Assembly: GCA_037501455.1 (NCBI GenBank)
Contig: CM074862.1
Span: 84,777,501-84,841,500 of the forward strand
From: Lantana camara
Taxonomy: Eukaryota; Streptophyta; Magnoliopsida; Lamiales; Verbenaceae
Direction of reading: 5' to 3'
DNA length: 64,000 nucleotides
In this document: positions 43,841 through 53,853 of the stretch, piece after piece
Numbering within the stretch: the stretch's first letter is position 1
Layout: each line of letters starts with the position of its first letter
Program-made: the position numbers and the translations under genes
The notes under the pieces: generated by a model
What the model was told of the DNA's origin: nothing
Databases searched by the model: none
The model's input: the letters and a program-made list of their open reading frames with translations, nothing else

Positions 43841-45794
43841 ATGAAAAACTCTAACGCTACATTCATAGAAGTAAAAATAAAGAATAAAACTATTAAAGCA
43901 TTTATAGACACAGGAGCAAGTTTATGATTTGCTTCACCAGCTCTTACAATATTCAAATGGAAAAAACTTAAACAACCGTTAAAAATAATGATAGCAGATG
44001 CAAGTCATTATTATATATGGTACGCTACATACTTCGAAAAAGCTTGGATACAGGGATATTGTTTTACTATACCATCTATATACAGACACGAAACAGGATT
44101 ACCATTTATCCTAGGAAATAACTTTTTGAAACTATACAGACCTTTTTGTCAAGATTTAAAATACATCACTTTAAAATCACCTGTTAATGAAAAACTATCG
44201 CAAAAGAGTGAAACTGTTGAAATACCAATAGTAAAGATTGAAGACAGAAGTAATCTCATAGACAAAATAGATTATTTAATCAATCCTGAATTAATATTTT
44301 TCATAAAAACAAATCTTGAAAAAGAAATAGAAGAAATTTTAGACTCTGTCACTAGTGAAGATCCTTTAGATAAAGATAAGAACAATAATCATATGATAGT
44401 TGAAATTAAACTTAAAAATCCTTTAGACGAAGTAAATGTAAAAAATAATATACCTTATTCTAAACAAGATATTGATGAATTTAAAGAAGAATGTAAACAA
44501 CTTTTGGAAAAAGGATTAATTTTTGAAAGCAAAAGTCCACACGCAGCACCTGCATTTTATGTAGAAAACAAAAATGAAATAAAGCGAGGAAAACGACGAA
44601 TGGTCATAAATTATAAAGAATTAAATGAAAAAACTATAGGAGATGCAAATAAACTTCCTAGAATTGATTATATCAAAGATAGGTTAAAAGGACAAACATG
44701 GTTCAGTACATTAGACGCTAAAATCAGGATATTGGCAATTAAGATTGCATGAAGATACAAAACCACTAACAGCTTTTTCATGTCCTCCACAAAAACACTA
44801 CCAATGGAATGTTTTACCATTTGGTTTGAAACAAGCACCTGGAATATACCAAAGATTTATGGATAAAAACCTTGAAGGTTTAGAAGACATTTGTCTTGCT
44901 TACATTGATGATATTATCATCTTTAGTAATCAAGATAAAGAAGATCATTTGAAAAAACTAAGAATAGTTTTGAAACGATGCAAAGACAAATGACTAATTC
45001 TTTCTAAAAAGAAAGCAGTCTTATGTAAACAAAAAATTGATTTCCTTGGAAATACTTTTGATTCGCAAGGAAACATAGTTCTTCAAGATAATATTTTGAA
45101 GAAATTAAACGATTTTCCAGATCAAATTACTGATCGAAAACAATTACAAAGATTTCTTGGATGTTTAAACTACATTTCTGATCAAGGATTCATAAAGAAC
45201 CTTGCTAAAGAAAGAACACAATTACAAAAGAAACTTTCTGAAAAGATACAATGGAATTGGCGAATTGATGATTCGATACAAGTACAAAAAATAAAACAGT
45301 ATTGTGAAACATTGCCTGTTTTATACAATCCAAAGGAAAATGATTTTATTATCATTGAAACAGATGCTTCAAATGATACATGGTCTGGTTGCATGCTTGC
45401 AATACCAGCCGAAAAAATGAATACAAACGACCTTGAAGGTCATATGAATACAAGAACCAAAAAGGTTCGCGAAATTACACAACTCTGTAAATACATATCT
45501 GGGACATTTACAGAAACCCAGAAAAATTATACAGTCCATGAAAAAGAGACACTTGCATGTCTAAAGATACTTCGGAAGTGGAAACTCGAGCTTTTACCTC
45601 GAGAATTCGAACTTCGAACAGACTCAAAATACTTAACAAACTTCTACAGGTATACACTCCGAGACAACTACAATCAAGGACGATTGATACGGTGGCAGCT
45701 CGAAATACGAAGATACCAATTTCACATCGTATACATAAAATCAGAAGAGAACGCTCTTGCGGACACACTCACTCGAGAATGGAGGCCGCGATAG
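43841..45794 (+). pseudogene. viral pol remnant: protease, RT, RNase H
   Basis: The replicase polyprotein of the pararetrovirus. A retropepsin motif IDTGASL (about 43904-43924) is followed at once by an in-frame TGA (43925-43927). RT begins about 44430; its catalytic IDDI box is near 44903-44914. A frameshift lies between about 44720 and 44745, and a second TGA occurs at 44991-44993. RNase H (TDASNDTWSG near 45361, YTVHEKETLA near 45529, LRTDSKYLT near 45614, ALADTLTREW near 45752) is open to the TAG at 45794. No integrase follows, which separates it from LTR retrotransposons. As it stands it cannot encode an active replicase. Confidence 0.88.
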
Positions 45795-47173
45795 CCCTGA
45801 TGAAACAAAACATCGAAACAATTGATCATGAGATACAACAATTCACGAGAGCTAAACAATTGGAAATACAAAAATTCATAGAATCCAAGCTGACACAGCG
45901 TCAAGAACTTCTTGCCGCATTACACGCTGTCCAACAAGCAGCAGGACTTCCACCATCAGAGCTACCAGCAAGCGTGGTGGATCCATCATCATCAAAAACA
46001 TTCACAAAATCAAAAACATTTCCACAAACAGCAGCCGAAGGGAATACTTCTTTACCAGCGGCTATACAAGACAATGAAGATGAAAGAAAACAAGTCAAAA
46101 AATGGTACACAATATTCAACGGCCCAAGACGTGGGATCTACGACCATTGGTCCAAAGCAAGTATACACATACTGGGACACTCAGGAATAACACATAAATC
46201 CTATACCAGTTTCGAAGAAGCTAAACAAGCCCTTGAAGAAACCAAAACCTACAAAAATACTCTCCAAACTACTGTTACTCTTCAAACCCAAAACAGCCTA
46301 AAAGAACGCATGAGAGTTCTTGGAAACGTACCTACAGTAAACCCAATGGATCGTGTTCAAACACCAGCCCAAAAAGAGGCCCAAATACAACCCTCAAAAG
46401 AAAAATTCGACAACCTCTTGAAATCTATTTTTGAATACAACCCAGAGATAGACAAAAACAACCTTTTTTGGTACCCAGTAAACAGAAACGGCCCAAAAGT
46501 CGTTGTATTTGAACAAACAGACCCAGACTTGATATACCAATTCTTCATACATGGATTTCTTGACACCCTATACTTTAAAAACCCAAACTGTTTTCGAAAA
46601 TTTAGCCCAAAACTAATGTCAACACTTCAAGACTATGCTAAACGAGTCTCAAAAGGAAACATGGATAAAGAAATAGTCTTCAAATCTACACTTTCATATC
46701 CTATCTTCAACGAAGAAGGAGTATCAGTACACTCTTATGGAATTATCAAATTGATAGTTTCAAACGGAGAATACCCCAGTATCGACACAATGAAGACACT
46801 TGATGACATAAATGAGATAGTTGCAAAACAACTAAATCAAATATTTTATGCATCACAGGAGATAAACAAGGACAGTAATGTCAAAATAAACTACAAATCC
46901 AATTATCATTTGATATACGGATCTTCAAGATACACAATTCCACCGTTACAATTAAAAACGTTGGAAAACTTTGAGAAAACTTTTATCAAGATTGAAGAAC
47001 ACAACCTGAAGACACTTCCTAAGGAAGTCAAACTCATTTTATGTGAATACAGTGAAATAATTGATGAACACAGCTGTGCAATGTGCCAAGATAGACCAGA
47101 AGACAAAGCTGAAGAAACAGGGTCCCATAATTCAAACGAGTCAATAAAAGAAGACACTGTTACTGAAGAGTAA
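45779..47173 (+). CDS. viral transactivator/inclusion-body-type protein
   Basis: I chose ATG 45779, which overlaps the end of pol by 16 bases; the same frame is open from 45557 but that part is the pol RNase H region. The product is about 464 residues. The N-terminus is a coiled coil (EIQQFTRAKQLEIQKFIE). A domain at about residues 105-155 (KKWYTIFNGPRRGIYDHW ... SYTSFEEAKQAL) is the RNase H1 N-terminal type fold found in caulimovirid transactivators. The central part is globular and the acidic C-terminus contains CEYSEIIDEHSCAMCQD. In caulimovirids this protein permits reinitiation on polycistronic RNA and builds viroplasms, in keeping with the tightly coupled ORFs here. No internal stop is visible. 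Confidence 0.8.
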   Translation: MEAAIALMKQNIETIDHEIQQFTRAKQLEIQKFIESKLTQRQELLAALHAVQQAAGLPPSELPASVVDPSSSKTFTKSKTFPQTAAEGNTSLPAAIQDNEDERKQVKKWYTIFNGPRRGIYDHWSKASIHILGHSGITHKSYTSFEEAKQALEETKTYKNTLQTTVTLQTQNSLKERMRVLGNVPTVNPMDRVQTPAQKEAQIQPSKEKFDNLLKSIFEYNPEIDKNNLFWYPVNRNGPKVVVFEQTDPDLIYQFFIHGFLDTLYFKNPNCFRKFSPKLMSTLQDYAKRVSKGNMDKEIVFKSTLSYPIFNEEGVSVHSYGIIKLIVSNGEYPSIDTMKTLDDINEIVAKQLNQIFYASQEINKDSNVKINYKSNYHLIYGSSRYTIPPLQLKTLENFEKTFIKIEEHNLKTLPKEVKLILCEYSEIIDEHSCAMCQDRPEDKAEETGSHNSNESIKEDTVTEE

Positions 47174-47707
47174 TGTAAACTGACGCATGCAATGACGTCA
47201 AACACTCAAGGAAATACGCAAGCAATGACGAATACACTTCAATAATGCAGACTTTATGTCTCTGTCTGCTTTTAGGTGCAGTTGTTGAGCACCATTATTA
47301 TCTTTATCTTTTTGACTTTTGTACATTAGTATTATTTGCTTTTTGCATTATTGGTCTCTGTAATAGTGAGTTGAGCGCCTATATTATGGCCTCAATGTAG
47401 TATGTAATACTCAGACTTTAATAGAAGGAAAAAGATCATGTGTTGATAAAAAAAAACTCTCTGAGTTTTAAGCCTTTGATCTTTTCTTTTCTGTTGGCCT
47501 CACGCCTGAATAGCAGAACCATACACAAAAAACAACCATACACAACCAAACAATTCTCATACTAAAAACAAACACATACTTTGAAGAAAGATGAACAGGT
47601 AACATGGAGTGCATGAAGACAGTAGATATGAATACACAAACAGGTAAACAATACAAACTTTATTATGAAATTATTATTAATATTTTTGTATACTAGAAAT
47701 TATAAAC
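47174..47707 (+). promoter_or_regulatory. viral large intergenic region with as-1-like element
   Basis: Non-coding region between transactivator and movement protein, the place of the pregenomic promoter and polyadenylation region in related viruses. At 47181-47197 two TGACG motifs are separated by exactly seven bases, the spacing of the as-1 element of the cauliflower mosaic virus 35S promoter (bound by TGA bZIP factors); another TGACG lies at 47227. A TATA-like TATATTA occurs at 47380-47386, farther from the as-1 motif than in the 35S promoter, so the start site is uncertain. The rest is T-rich. Confidence 0.6.
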
Positions 47708-48673
47708 ATGGAGACGAGTTTAATAGACCAGATTGAAAATTTTGAAACAACTGAAGAATACGGATACTTTTCTCAAGATATTGTTATAGACAACAAAAAA
47801 TTAAACAAAGTTAGAAGAAAAGAGTTAAACTTAATTGACGGACAAGATATGAAAACAGATTTAAAAACAAAACTGAGTAGAAAAAACATTATACTATATG
47901 GAAAATTTACATGTGAAACACCTATTGAAATTTCTACAACAAAAGGAACACAGACTATTTCATTGATAAACAAAGCTGATATAATTCAGAAAATTAAAAA
48001 AGCTAAATATACACCTAGTGAAATAGGATATATACATATTTCTAAAATACAGATACTAATTAAGAGTACATTTGCTGAAGGAATAAACTCACCTATAAAA
48101 CTAGCTATATGTGATGACAGAATTATGAACATAAAAGATAAAATACTTGGAATAATTGAAGGAAACCTTGCTTATACTAAACTACTTTTTAATGTAGCTT
48201 TACACTATGCTATACCACTTGTAACAGAAAAACTCGATAAATCTTTAAACATTGCATATAAATTTGAAAGACAAGATTTAATGGAAACAAACGACTATCC
48301 ATTTTCAATAACATACACCATTGGATATGCTTTAACAAACAGCCATCATAGTATACAATTTAAAAACACAGATAAAATATATATGGAAGATATATTTCGA
48401 GAAGTTTCTCGTATAAAATATATACCAAAGACACCTATTATACAATATGTTAATACTAATGTTTTTCAAAATAGAACACCTAAACTTTTAAAAAGTAAAA
48501 GCACATGTTATACATATCTACCACCAAATCAAAGAACTAATGAAACTGGTACACGGGCCTCTATTAAAAACTTTAAAGAAGAGGGATCTTCTAGTGAAAT
48601 AACTGAAAACGAATTCACACAGTTAGCCGATCAAATGGCTAAATTAACCTCAACTATCAAGGAAACACTCTGA
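47708..48673 (+). CDS. viral movement protein (30K superfamily)
   Basis: 321 residues, uninterrupted. The pattern of the caulimovirid movement protein is visible: the conserved core at about residues 55-225, including a region with YIHISKIQILIKSTF and a nearby CDDRI (about 134-138) that matches the LxD-bearing segment of 30K proteins, then the segment LLFNVALHYAIPLV. The C-terminus is Ser/Thr-rich and ends in a short helix (QLADQMAKLTSTIKETL). Such proteins form tubules through plasmodesmata. It is the first ORF after the intergenic promoter region, and the primer site follows eight bases after its stop. Confidence 0.82.
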   Translation: METSLIDQIENFETTEEYGYFSQDIVIDNKKLNKVRRKELNLIDGQDMKTDLKTKLSRKNIILYGKFTCETPIEISTTKGTQTISLINKADIIQKIKKAKYTPSEIGYIHISKIQILIKSTFAEGINSPIKLAICDDRIMNIKDKILGIIEGNLAYTKLLFNVALHYAIPLVTEKLDKSLNIAYKFERQDLMETNDYPFSITYTIGYALTNSHHSIQFKNTDKIYMEDIFREVSRIKYIPKTPIIQYVNTNVFQNRTPKLLKSKSTCYTYLPPNQRTNETGTRASIKNFKEEGSSSEITENEFTQLADQMAKLTSTIKETL

Positions 48674-48681
48674 TTACTTTC

Positions 48682-48694
48682 TGGTATCAGAGCC
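48682..48694 (+). promoter_or_regulatory. viral tRNA-Met primer-binding site
   Basis: TGGTATCAGAGCC is complementary to the 3' end of initiator tRNA-Met, the universal primer of caulimovirid reverse transcription. By convention this is position 1 of the circular genome. Its place directly after the movement protein is the soymovirus-like trait. Confidence 0.9.
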
Positions 48695-48740
48695 CGTATA
48701 CGATTCAAAACATTAATACTAAAAATCACATATTTACAAT

Positions 48741-48932
48741 ATGTATGAATATAATAGACAAAAATTTTATAAAGACAATATAAAATCAATAAACGAAAGT
48801 TATGCTAAAGAAGTAAAACTTTACTTGAAAGCTAAAAACGAAGGTCGTAAAACAGACAAGACACAACATTTGAAAAACATTATTAGTTTAGAAAAATCAA
48901 AACAAATAGTTACACAATTAACTATAACATAA
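48741..48932 (+). CDS. viral small ORF, 63 residues
   Basis: Basic helical product starting MYEYNRQKFYKDN. No domain. It overlaps the next ORF at TAATG (48930-48934), supporting a coupled cassette after the primer site. Weakly resembles the frame at 41092. Confidence 0.5.
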   Translation: MYEYNRQKFYKDNIKSINESYAKEVKLYLKAKNEGRKTDKTQHLKNIISLEKSKQIVTQLTIT

Positions 48933-49153
48933 TGGAAAGATTTAATTACAAATCAAGAATAACACGTGATATAAAAGAATCAGAAGAACAAGTTATTATA
49001 AACGAATATCTTGTTAAAATGGCATACCATAACTTAAAACACAATAAAGATATATCATTAAGAACTCAAGAAATAATGATAAAAATGGCAAACGATGATT
49101 TAAAAAATACCAAAAGAAAAAGAGATACAGCATATCAAATGTCACACGCTTAA
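48932..49153 (+). CDS. viral small ORF, 73 residues
   Basis: Basic helical product with ITRDIKESEEQVIINEY, which is echoed in the broken left-end remnant near 41185. No known domain. Two bases separate its stop from the next ATG. Confidence 0.5.
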   Translation: MERFNYKSRITRDIKESEEQVIINEYLVKMAYHNLKHNKDISLRTQEIMIKMANDDLKNTKRKRDTAYQMSHA

Positions 49154-49155
49154 TC

Positions 49156-49440
49156 ATGAGTTATAAACCAAAAATAGAAATAGACACTATAACAGAAGAA
49201 AAACAAAAAGTAAAAGAAATTATGAAGGCTAAAAATATTAAACAAATGGGAAAAAATTTGGAAACATCTTTGCAAAAAGAAGAAATATATAAGAAAAATT
49301 ACGAAAAAACAATAAATAAAAATATATTAAATAGAGATACAATTATACAAGGTATAAAAGAAAAAGGAAAAATAATAAATCACATAAACAATAAATTTAT
49401 AGAAAAAATACATAAAAGAGAAATTAATAGACCTAATTGA
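49156..49440 (+). CDS. viral small ORF, 94 residues
   Basis: Lys-rich helical product. MGKNLETS and NNKFIEKIHKREIN are conserved in the left-end remnant (41310-41480). Its stop at 49438-49440 coincides with the apparent right end of viral homology: the sequence after it does not resemble the 41488 ORF that should come next in a circular genome. Confidence 0.5.
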   Translation: MSYKPKIEIDTITEEKQKVKEIMKAKNIKQMGKNLETSLQKEEIYKKNYEKTINKNILNRDTIIQGIKEKGKIINHINNKFIEKIHKREINRPN

Positions 49441-49449
49441 AAACAATCA

Positions 49450-49511
49450 CAAAATTTGGGTCTTAATCGAAAATTATATACAAAATTTGGGTCTTAATCG
49501 AAAATTATACA
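49450..49511. repeat. 31-bp direct repeat beside the viral right end
   Basis: Two head-to-tail copies of a unit containing AAAATTTGGGTCTTAATCG, starting at 49450 and 49481. It lies ten bases past the last viral stop codon, so it may mark the integration junction or be the first non-viral sequence. Confidence 0.8.
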
Positions 49512-50123
49512 AAACATCACAAGTTAAAGAAAAAGACAAAAATGAACATGGAAGTTGTATTCCACAAAAGCGGAACACACCATTTTTGTAATACTTTTAG
49601 AAAGCACACTAGATTTGCACTACACATAAAAATACACACCACAATTACAAAATGCCCGGGGGGTTGTCTTGGCTCCGGGGTTATCATAATTTGGCCTACT
49701 TGGGTGTTGAATATGGCATGATCTTTAATATCCCATATTGATATTTAAATTACCATTAGGAATATTAAATATTTTGAATTATAAAAATATTAAAGTATGG
49801 AATTGTAGTAAATTTGTGGTACTAGTAGAGTGGATTGATGGGTTGATGTGTGATTTATTTATATGGATATTTTTAAAAATATTATAACGTTGGATATTTG
49901 ATATTCATCATCTTGAAAATTTAAGAAAAAATTTTATTGTCGTATTTGTCTAATCTTGGGGAATTTTAAAAAAAAATTTATTATCATATTTATTTCATCT
50001 TGTATTTGTATCGTTGTATTCGTATTCGTATATTATAGTATACGATGTATTGTACTATATGTGCACCTTTTGGGAGTTGGAAAAAAAAAATTTTAATAGC
50101 TAAAAAAGTTTGATTTCGGAAAA

Positions 50124-50158
<35 letters not shown>

Positions 50159-50280
50159 GTATCCTAATTTAATTTATTTATCTTAATAATAGCAAAACAA
50201 AAACATCAATATTGATACGTAAATCGTCATAAAAAAGAATGTATTGGTACGTAAACCAATTGAACTAGTCTCATAATCAG
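49512..50280. other. intergenic DNA between the viral copy and the second Tat LTR
   Basis: No gene seen. A GC-rich patch (49653-49680) is followed by AT-rich sequence and a 30-nt T run at 50126-50155. Confidence 0.45.
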
Positions 50281-50892
50281 GGTCGGGTTGCTCCACCATC
50301 CTTGAGACGGTTCCACCACCCCTAGGAGCAGGTGTGAGGAAATTCTTCTATGGCAGCCACTTATAAATTCAAAGGATCAAATTATATCACATTAAATCTT
50401 GCTCCAGTCACTCTCTGGGTAACAAGATAATAGCAACGAATAAGCGGCCGATGACGAATTAGTTCATGTGCTTGATGGTGTAAAAACTTAGAGTGTGCTA
50501 AACACTAACACTTTAAGATTTGTTTGAAGAAGGGAAGACCATCATAGGCGTTTGTGCCTCAGGAACTGGGTTTTTCAAAGAGCGTGGGTTCTTCCAACTG
50601 GGATAACACCAGGGATGGAAGTGCAGTGAAAATGCAAGAATGGTGAAGTATGCAGAGCTTGGGGAAGCAGAAACAATGGAGGAGAGATGCCCAGTTCAGT
50701 ATAGTGTAATGCAAGTGAGGAGTCCCATATTTATATGTTAGGGGTCAGGGTATTTCGGTAATAGTGACCAAGTGGTCCCAAACCCTGTGTTGCCCTAGAC
50801 ACGTGGCGCTATGCGATGGTATGAAAGTGACTGCCCTGAAAAGTTTGGGGCGTGTCAGGAGTGGTGCGCACTACCACTATGTTAGACGTAGT

Positions 50893-53123
50893 TGCTGGGA
50901 GGTGGGCCCAGAACAGTAGCAGTCCGGTACCACATTTTAAAATTTTTATTATAATACAAGTATTAAAATATTTCAAAAACATTTTAATACAATAACGGAA
51001 AACTTAGCCGGATCTACTCAAGTATATACATGCAATTGATAATAAATTTTAAATCACTTAAGCAGATAAATATCTAACTTGCAATTAACACTTAAAAGCA
51101 TATAATTTATCATGCTTAAATTAAAACAACTGTAAAATATTACCGTACTGCAAACATGGCTATCTAACGACATTTTTCCAACTCCCGAATTCACTTCCCG
51201 AGAATCCGATACCCGATCTCCTCGTGAAACCGGCAGAGCTTCCCTGCAATAACCCCAGGGACACCCTCGGAGTGTGGGCTCCGAAAGTATTTCTCTAAAT
51301 ACTTAGAGAAAATAAAACTTTAAACTAGGAAACCCTTTTCAAGGTTTAATCTCCTGAAATTAAGCGTTTTATATAAACACCTAATTAAAATTAATTCCAA
51401 AATAAATCGGAATTAACTAGGAGAAAATGAGACTTGATTTTAAAGCCAAAATTTGGCCAAAACCATCCCAAAACTGAATGAGAAATGAAGGAGGGGGGTC
51501 AGCCTATTTATAGGCAAAAACCGGAGGGCAAAATGGTCATTTTAAGTACAAAAGCAAGGGTATAATGGTCATTTCACATCTCCACTTGCGTGTACAACTT
51601 GGACACGAAAACCAAGGACACTACGTTGAAGGTCTCGCCACCACGAGTTCAACGCCACCGAGGACGCGCCCATCGGAGCACGCACGCGCCCACACGTGTC
51701 GCCCAAAGGCAGCGCGTGTCAACCACTCGCAGCTAGGGTTTGAGGTTGACGTGGCCTCTTTTGAAGCCACCACGTGTCCGGGTCGGTCCGGTCGGGAACC
51801 GGACCCGGTCCGACCCTATCCGAGACCCGATACCCTGACCCGTTTGACAGGGTTATCCGACCCGTTGACCGGCCCGGCCCAGAACCAATCTGGGCCGTTC
51901 AAGCGTGATGACGCGGCGCAATCTTCACCCTACGCGTGGCACGCCACGCAACGCTGCGTCAGCCCAACTGGGGCCCAACCCGCTGACGTGGCGTGACACG
52001 TCAGGTGCCACGTCACCCTTTTTTTTTTTTTTTGAAAAATTTTATTTTCTCCAAAATAAAATTTCGGCCATTTCCAACTCTTTGGAACTTGATTTATTTT
52101 CTTAAAATAAATCCTTTGACTATTTTCAAACACTTTGAAAAATTCATTTCTCTTTCTCCTTTTAATATTTTCTCTTTGGGTTTTTAATTGGGCTTGCAGG
52201 GGGACCTACAGGACTAATTAATTTTAGCTCCAAACGGATTAATATATTATCATCTCATGACAATAATTAATTAGCGTTTAACAATATTTAATTCCACTAA
52301 ATAAATATTGTTGCGCTCTAAAATTAATTAAATTATTCACGAATTTCTCGATCTAGAATAATTTTGCATTTTACTCCTCCGTGTTGATATTCATGAAAAA
52401 TAAATTGCAACTACTATCATTTATTTTTCATCTCTAATTTGAAATTTATTGATCCACCTTAAGTTCAAATTCTCTGTATGTGAAACACATTCAACATACA
52501 ACTTCGGTGACGCATCACGCGAAGTGCTTTGGCCAAAGTCTTAATTCGAACTTTTGCAAATCTATTTCAAAGATATCTTTTACCTTCCAGCAAGGCCATA
52601 GATTCCTCGATCAATATAACTCTTTAGCATATTTTATGTCGTCACCGAATCATACAAAGTATTTTGGCCACCCGTTACCGAGACCTCACTTCAAGTTTTA
52701 CAGTGACTAACACTACATGCCTAAAGCCGAAATATTATCAGGATTAAGAGTACAATGCTTCCTGAGATTTTATTCATTTTAGATAGCAGTATAAAATGAA
52801 TTATCTCAGTGGTGCAGTTCGATGTTTCCGATCCTATTGAAAATCATCAACGTGTTATAATTGGAATCACCATTCCCTATGATGAAAGACTAATCATCTT
52901 ATATAACCACGTTATAGTCTTGATAAGAACATATTCTTATCTTACCGACTAGAACTTTAATGACACGTGATTTCGGTATTCAAAGTCTTTTCCTATGAAA
53001 CATATTTCATATAAGAATACCATCACACGTCATTAATTATTAATTTGTGAAATACTCACAACTTGCTGTAAATTCAGTTTAATTAATTCAATAAATTGAA
53101 TTTTCAGGGCACTATTCCCAACA
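50893..53123 (-). repeat. 3' LTR of the copia element (2231 bp)
   Basis: Carries several segments missing from the other LTR (around 51095-51125, 51430-51450 and 51755-51815). A frame at 51565-51996 lies in GC-rich LTR sequence, is altered by these indels in the sister copy and is not a gene. Confidence 0.9.
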
Positions 53124-53592
53124 ATCTCCCACTTGCCCTAAATTCAATTTGGCCATACATCTAAGTCATATTCCTTTCACACGAGTGTCAAAACTCGTTT
53201 TGCACTCTTTTACGCCAATACCTTGGTGAAGGAATATATCAGATGTTTCTCAAAGCCAACAACTAGGAAATCATGAATCCAATACATCTAACTGGTTGCT
53301 TCTCAAGCTACCATGTATTTGACTTCCATGGCGGTGTAAGCAATACAAGTCTGCTTAACATTCTCCAATTAACGGTTGCTCTTTCTAGAATAAACATGTA
53401 TTCTAATGTCAAACATCTAGAATACAAATCAGATTGTAAATCCGAATCTGTGTATTCTATTGAAATGAGCTCACCACTGTGGTAGACAAGCATATAATCT
53501 CAAGTCCTTCTCAAGTACTCCAATATATGCTTTCACTACTACCTAGTGTCAGATTCTAGGGTTTGACTAATATCTGCAGACTTAGACCTATT

Positions 53593-53853
53593 TCATAATA
53601 GACAGCTGGCCTTGTATATAATATGACATATATAAAGTTTCCGCTGCGGAACTCTAATTATGTCTTCTGTCTCTTCAGTTGTCTCAGGACACTGATCCCG
53701 AGATAGATAATTTCCATATCTAAAAGGTAATGGACCTTCCTTGAAATTTATCATATTATACCTTGCCATCATCTTATCTATATATGCTTCTTGTGATAAA
53801 CCAATCTCCTTATTCCTATGATCACGAGAAAGGTCTGATCCTTGGAATAACAT
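53593..53853 (-). pseudogene. copia RT/RNase H fragment
   Basis: An 86-codon minus frame with GLSQEAYIDKMMARYNM and a degraded LSRDQCPETTEETEDI stretch, clearly the segment joining RT and RNase H in Ty1/copia polyproteins. It lacks flanking catalytic parts in frame. It lies near the PPT as expected for the end of pol. Confidence 0.8.

Larger units (their letters stand above)
41092..49440 (+). mobile_element. endogenous caulimovirid (pararetrovirus), soymovirus-like gene order
   Basis: About 8.3 kb of integrated viral DNA in one orientation: remnant small ORFs, two small ORFs, coat protein, pol, transactivator, a 0.5-kb intergenic region, movement protein, tRNA-Met primer site, then three small ORFs. 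Separate movement and coat ORFs, a transactivator after pol, and a primer site just after the movement protein match the soymovirus layout as I know it. Neighbouring ORFs overlap at stop/start codons (ATGA, TAATG) as in caulimovirids that use reinitiation. AT content and A-rich codons differ sharply from the flanking host gene. Most ORFs are open; pol is broken in three places. No LTRs and no integrase are present, as expected for a passive integrant. Confidence 0.88.

Noticed and set aside
44720..44745. Programmed frameshift in viral pol
   Set aside because: No slippery site or downstream structure is apparent, it interrupts the RT core and related viruses do not shift there; treated as a disabling mutation.
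45557..45778. Upstream extension of the viral transactivator frame
   Set aside because: It overlaps the conserved RNase H coding region in another frame; the downstream ATG at 45779 has the coupled overlap expected for this virus group.
50126..50155. 30-nt T run as a retroposon tail
   Set aside because: No body with pol III boxes or flanking duplication could be seen next to it.
51565..51996. 143-codon frame
   Set aside because: It lies within the copia LTR; the sister LTR copy has indels that change the frame, so it is not a conserved gene.
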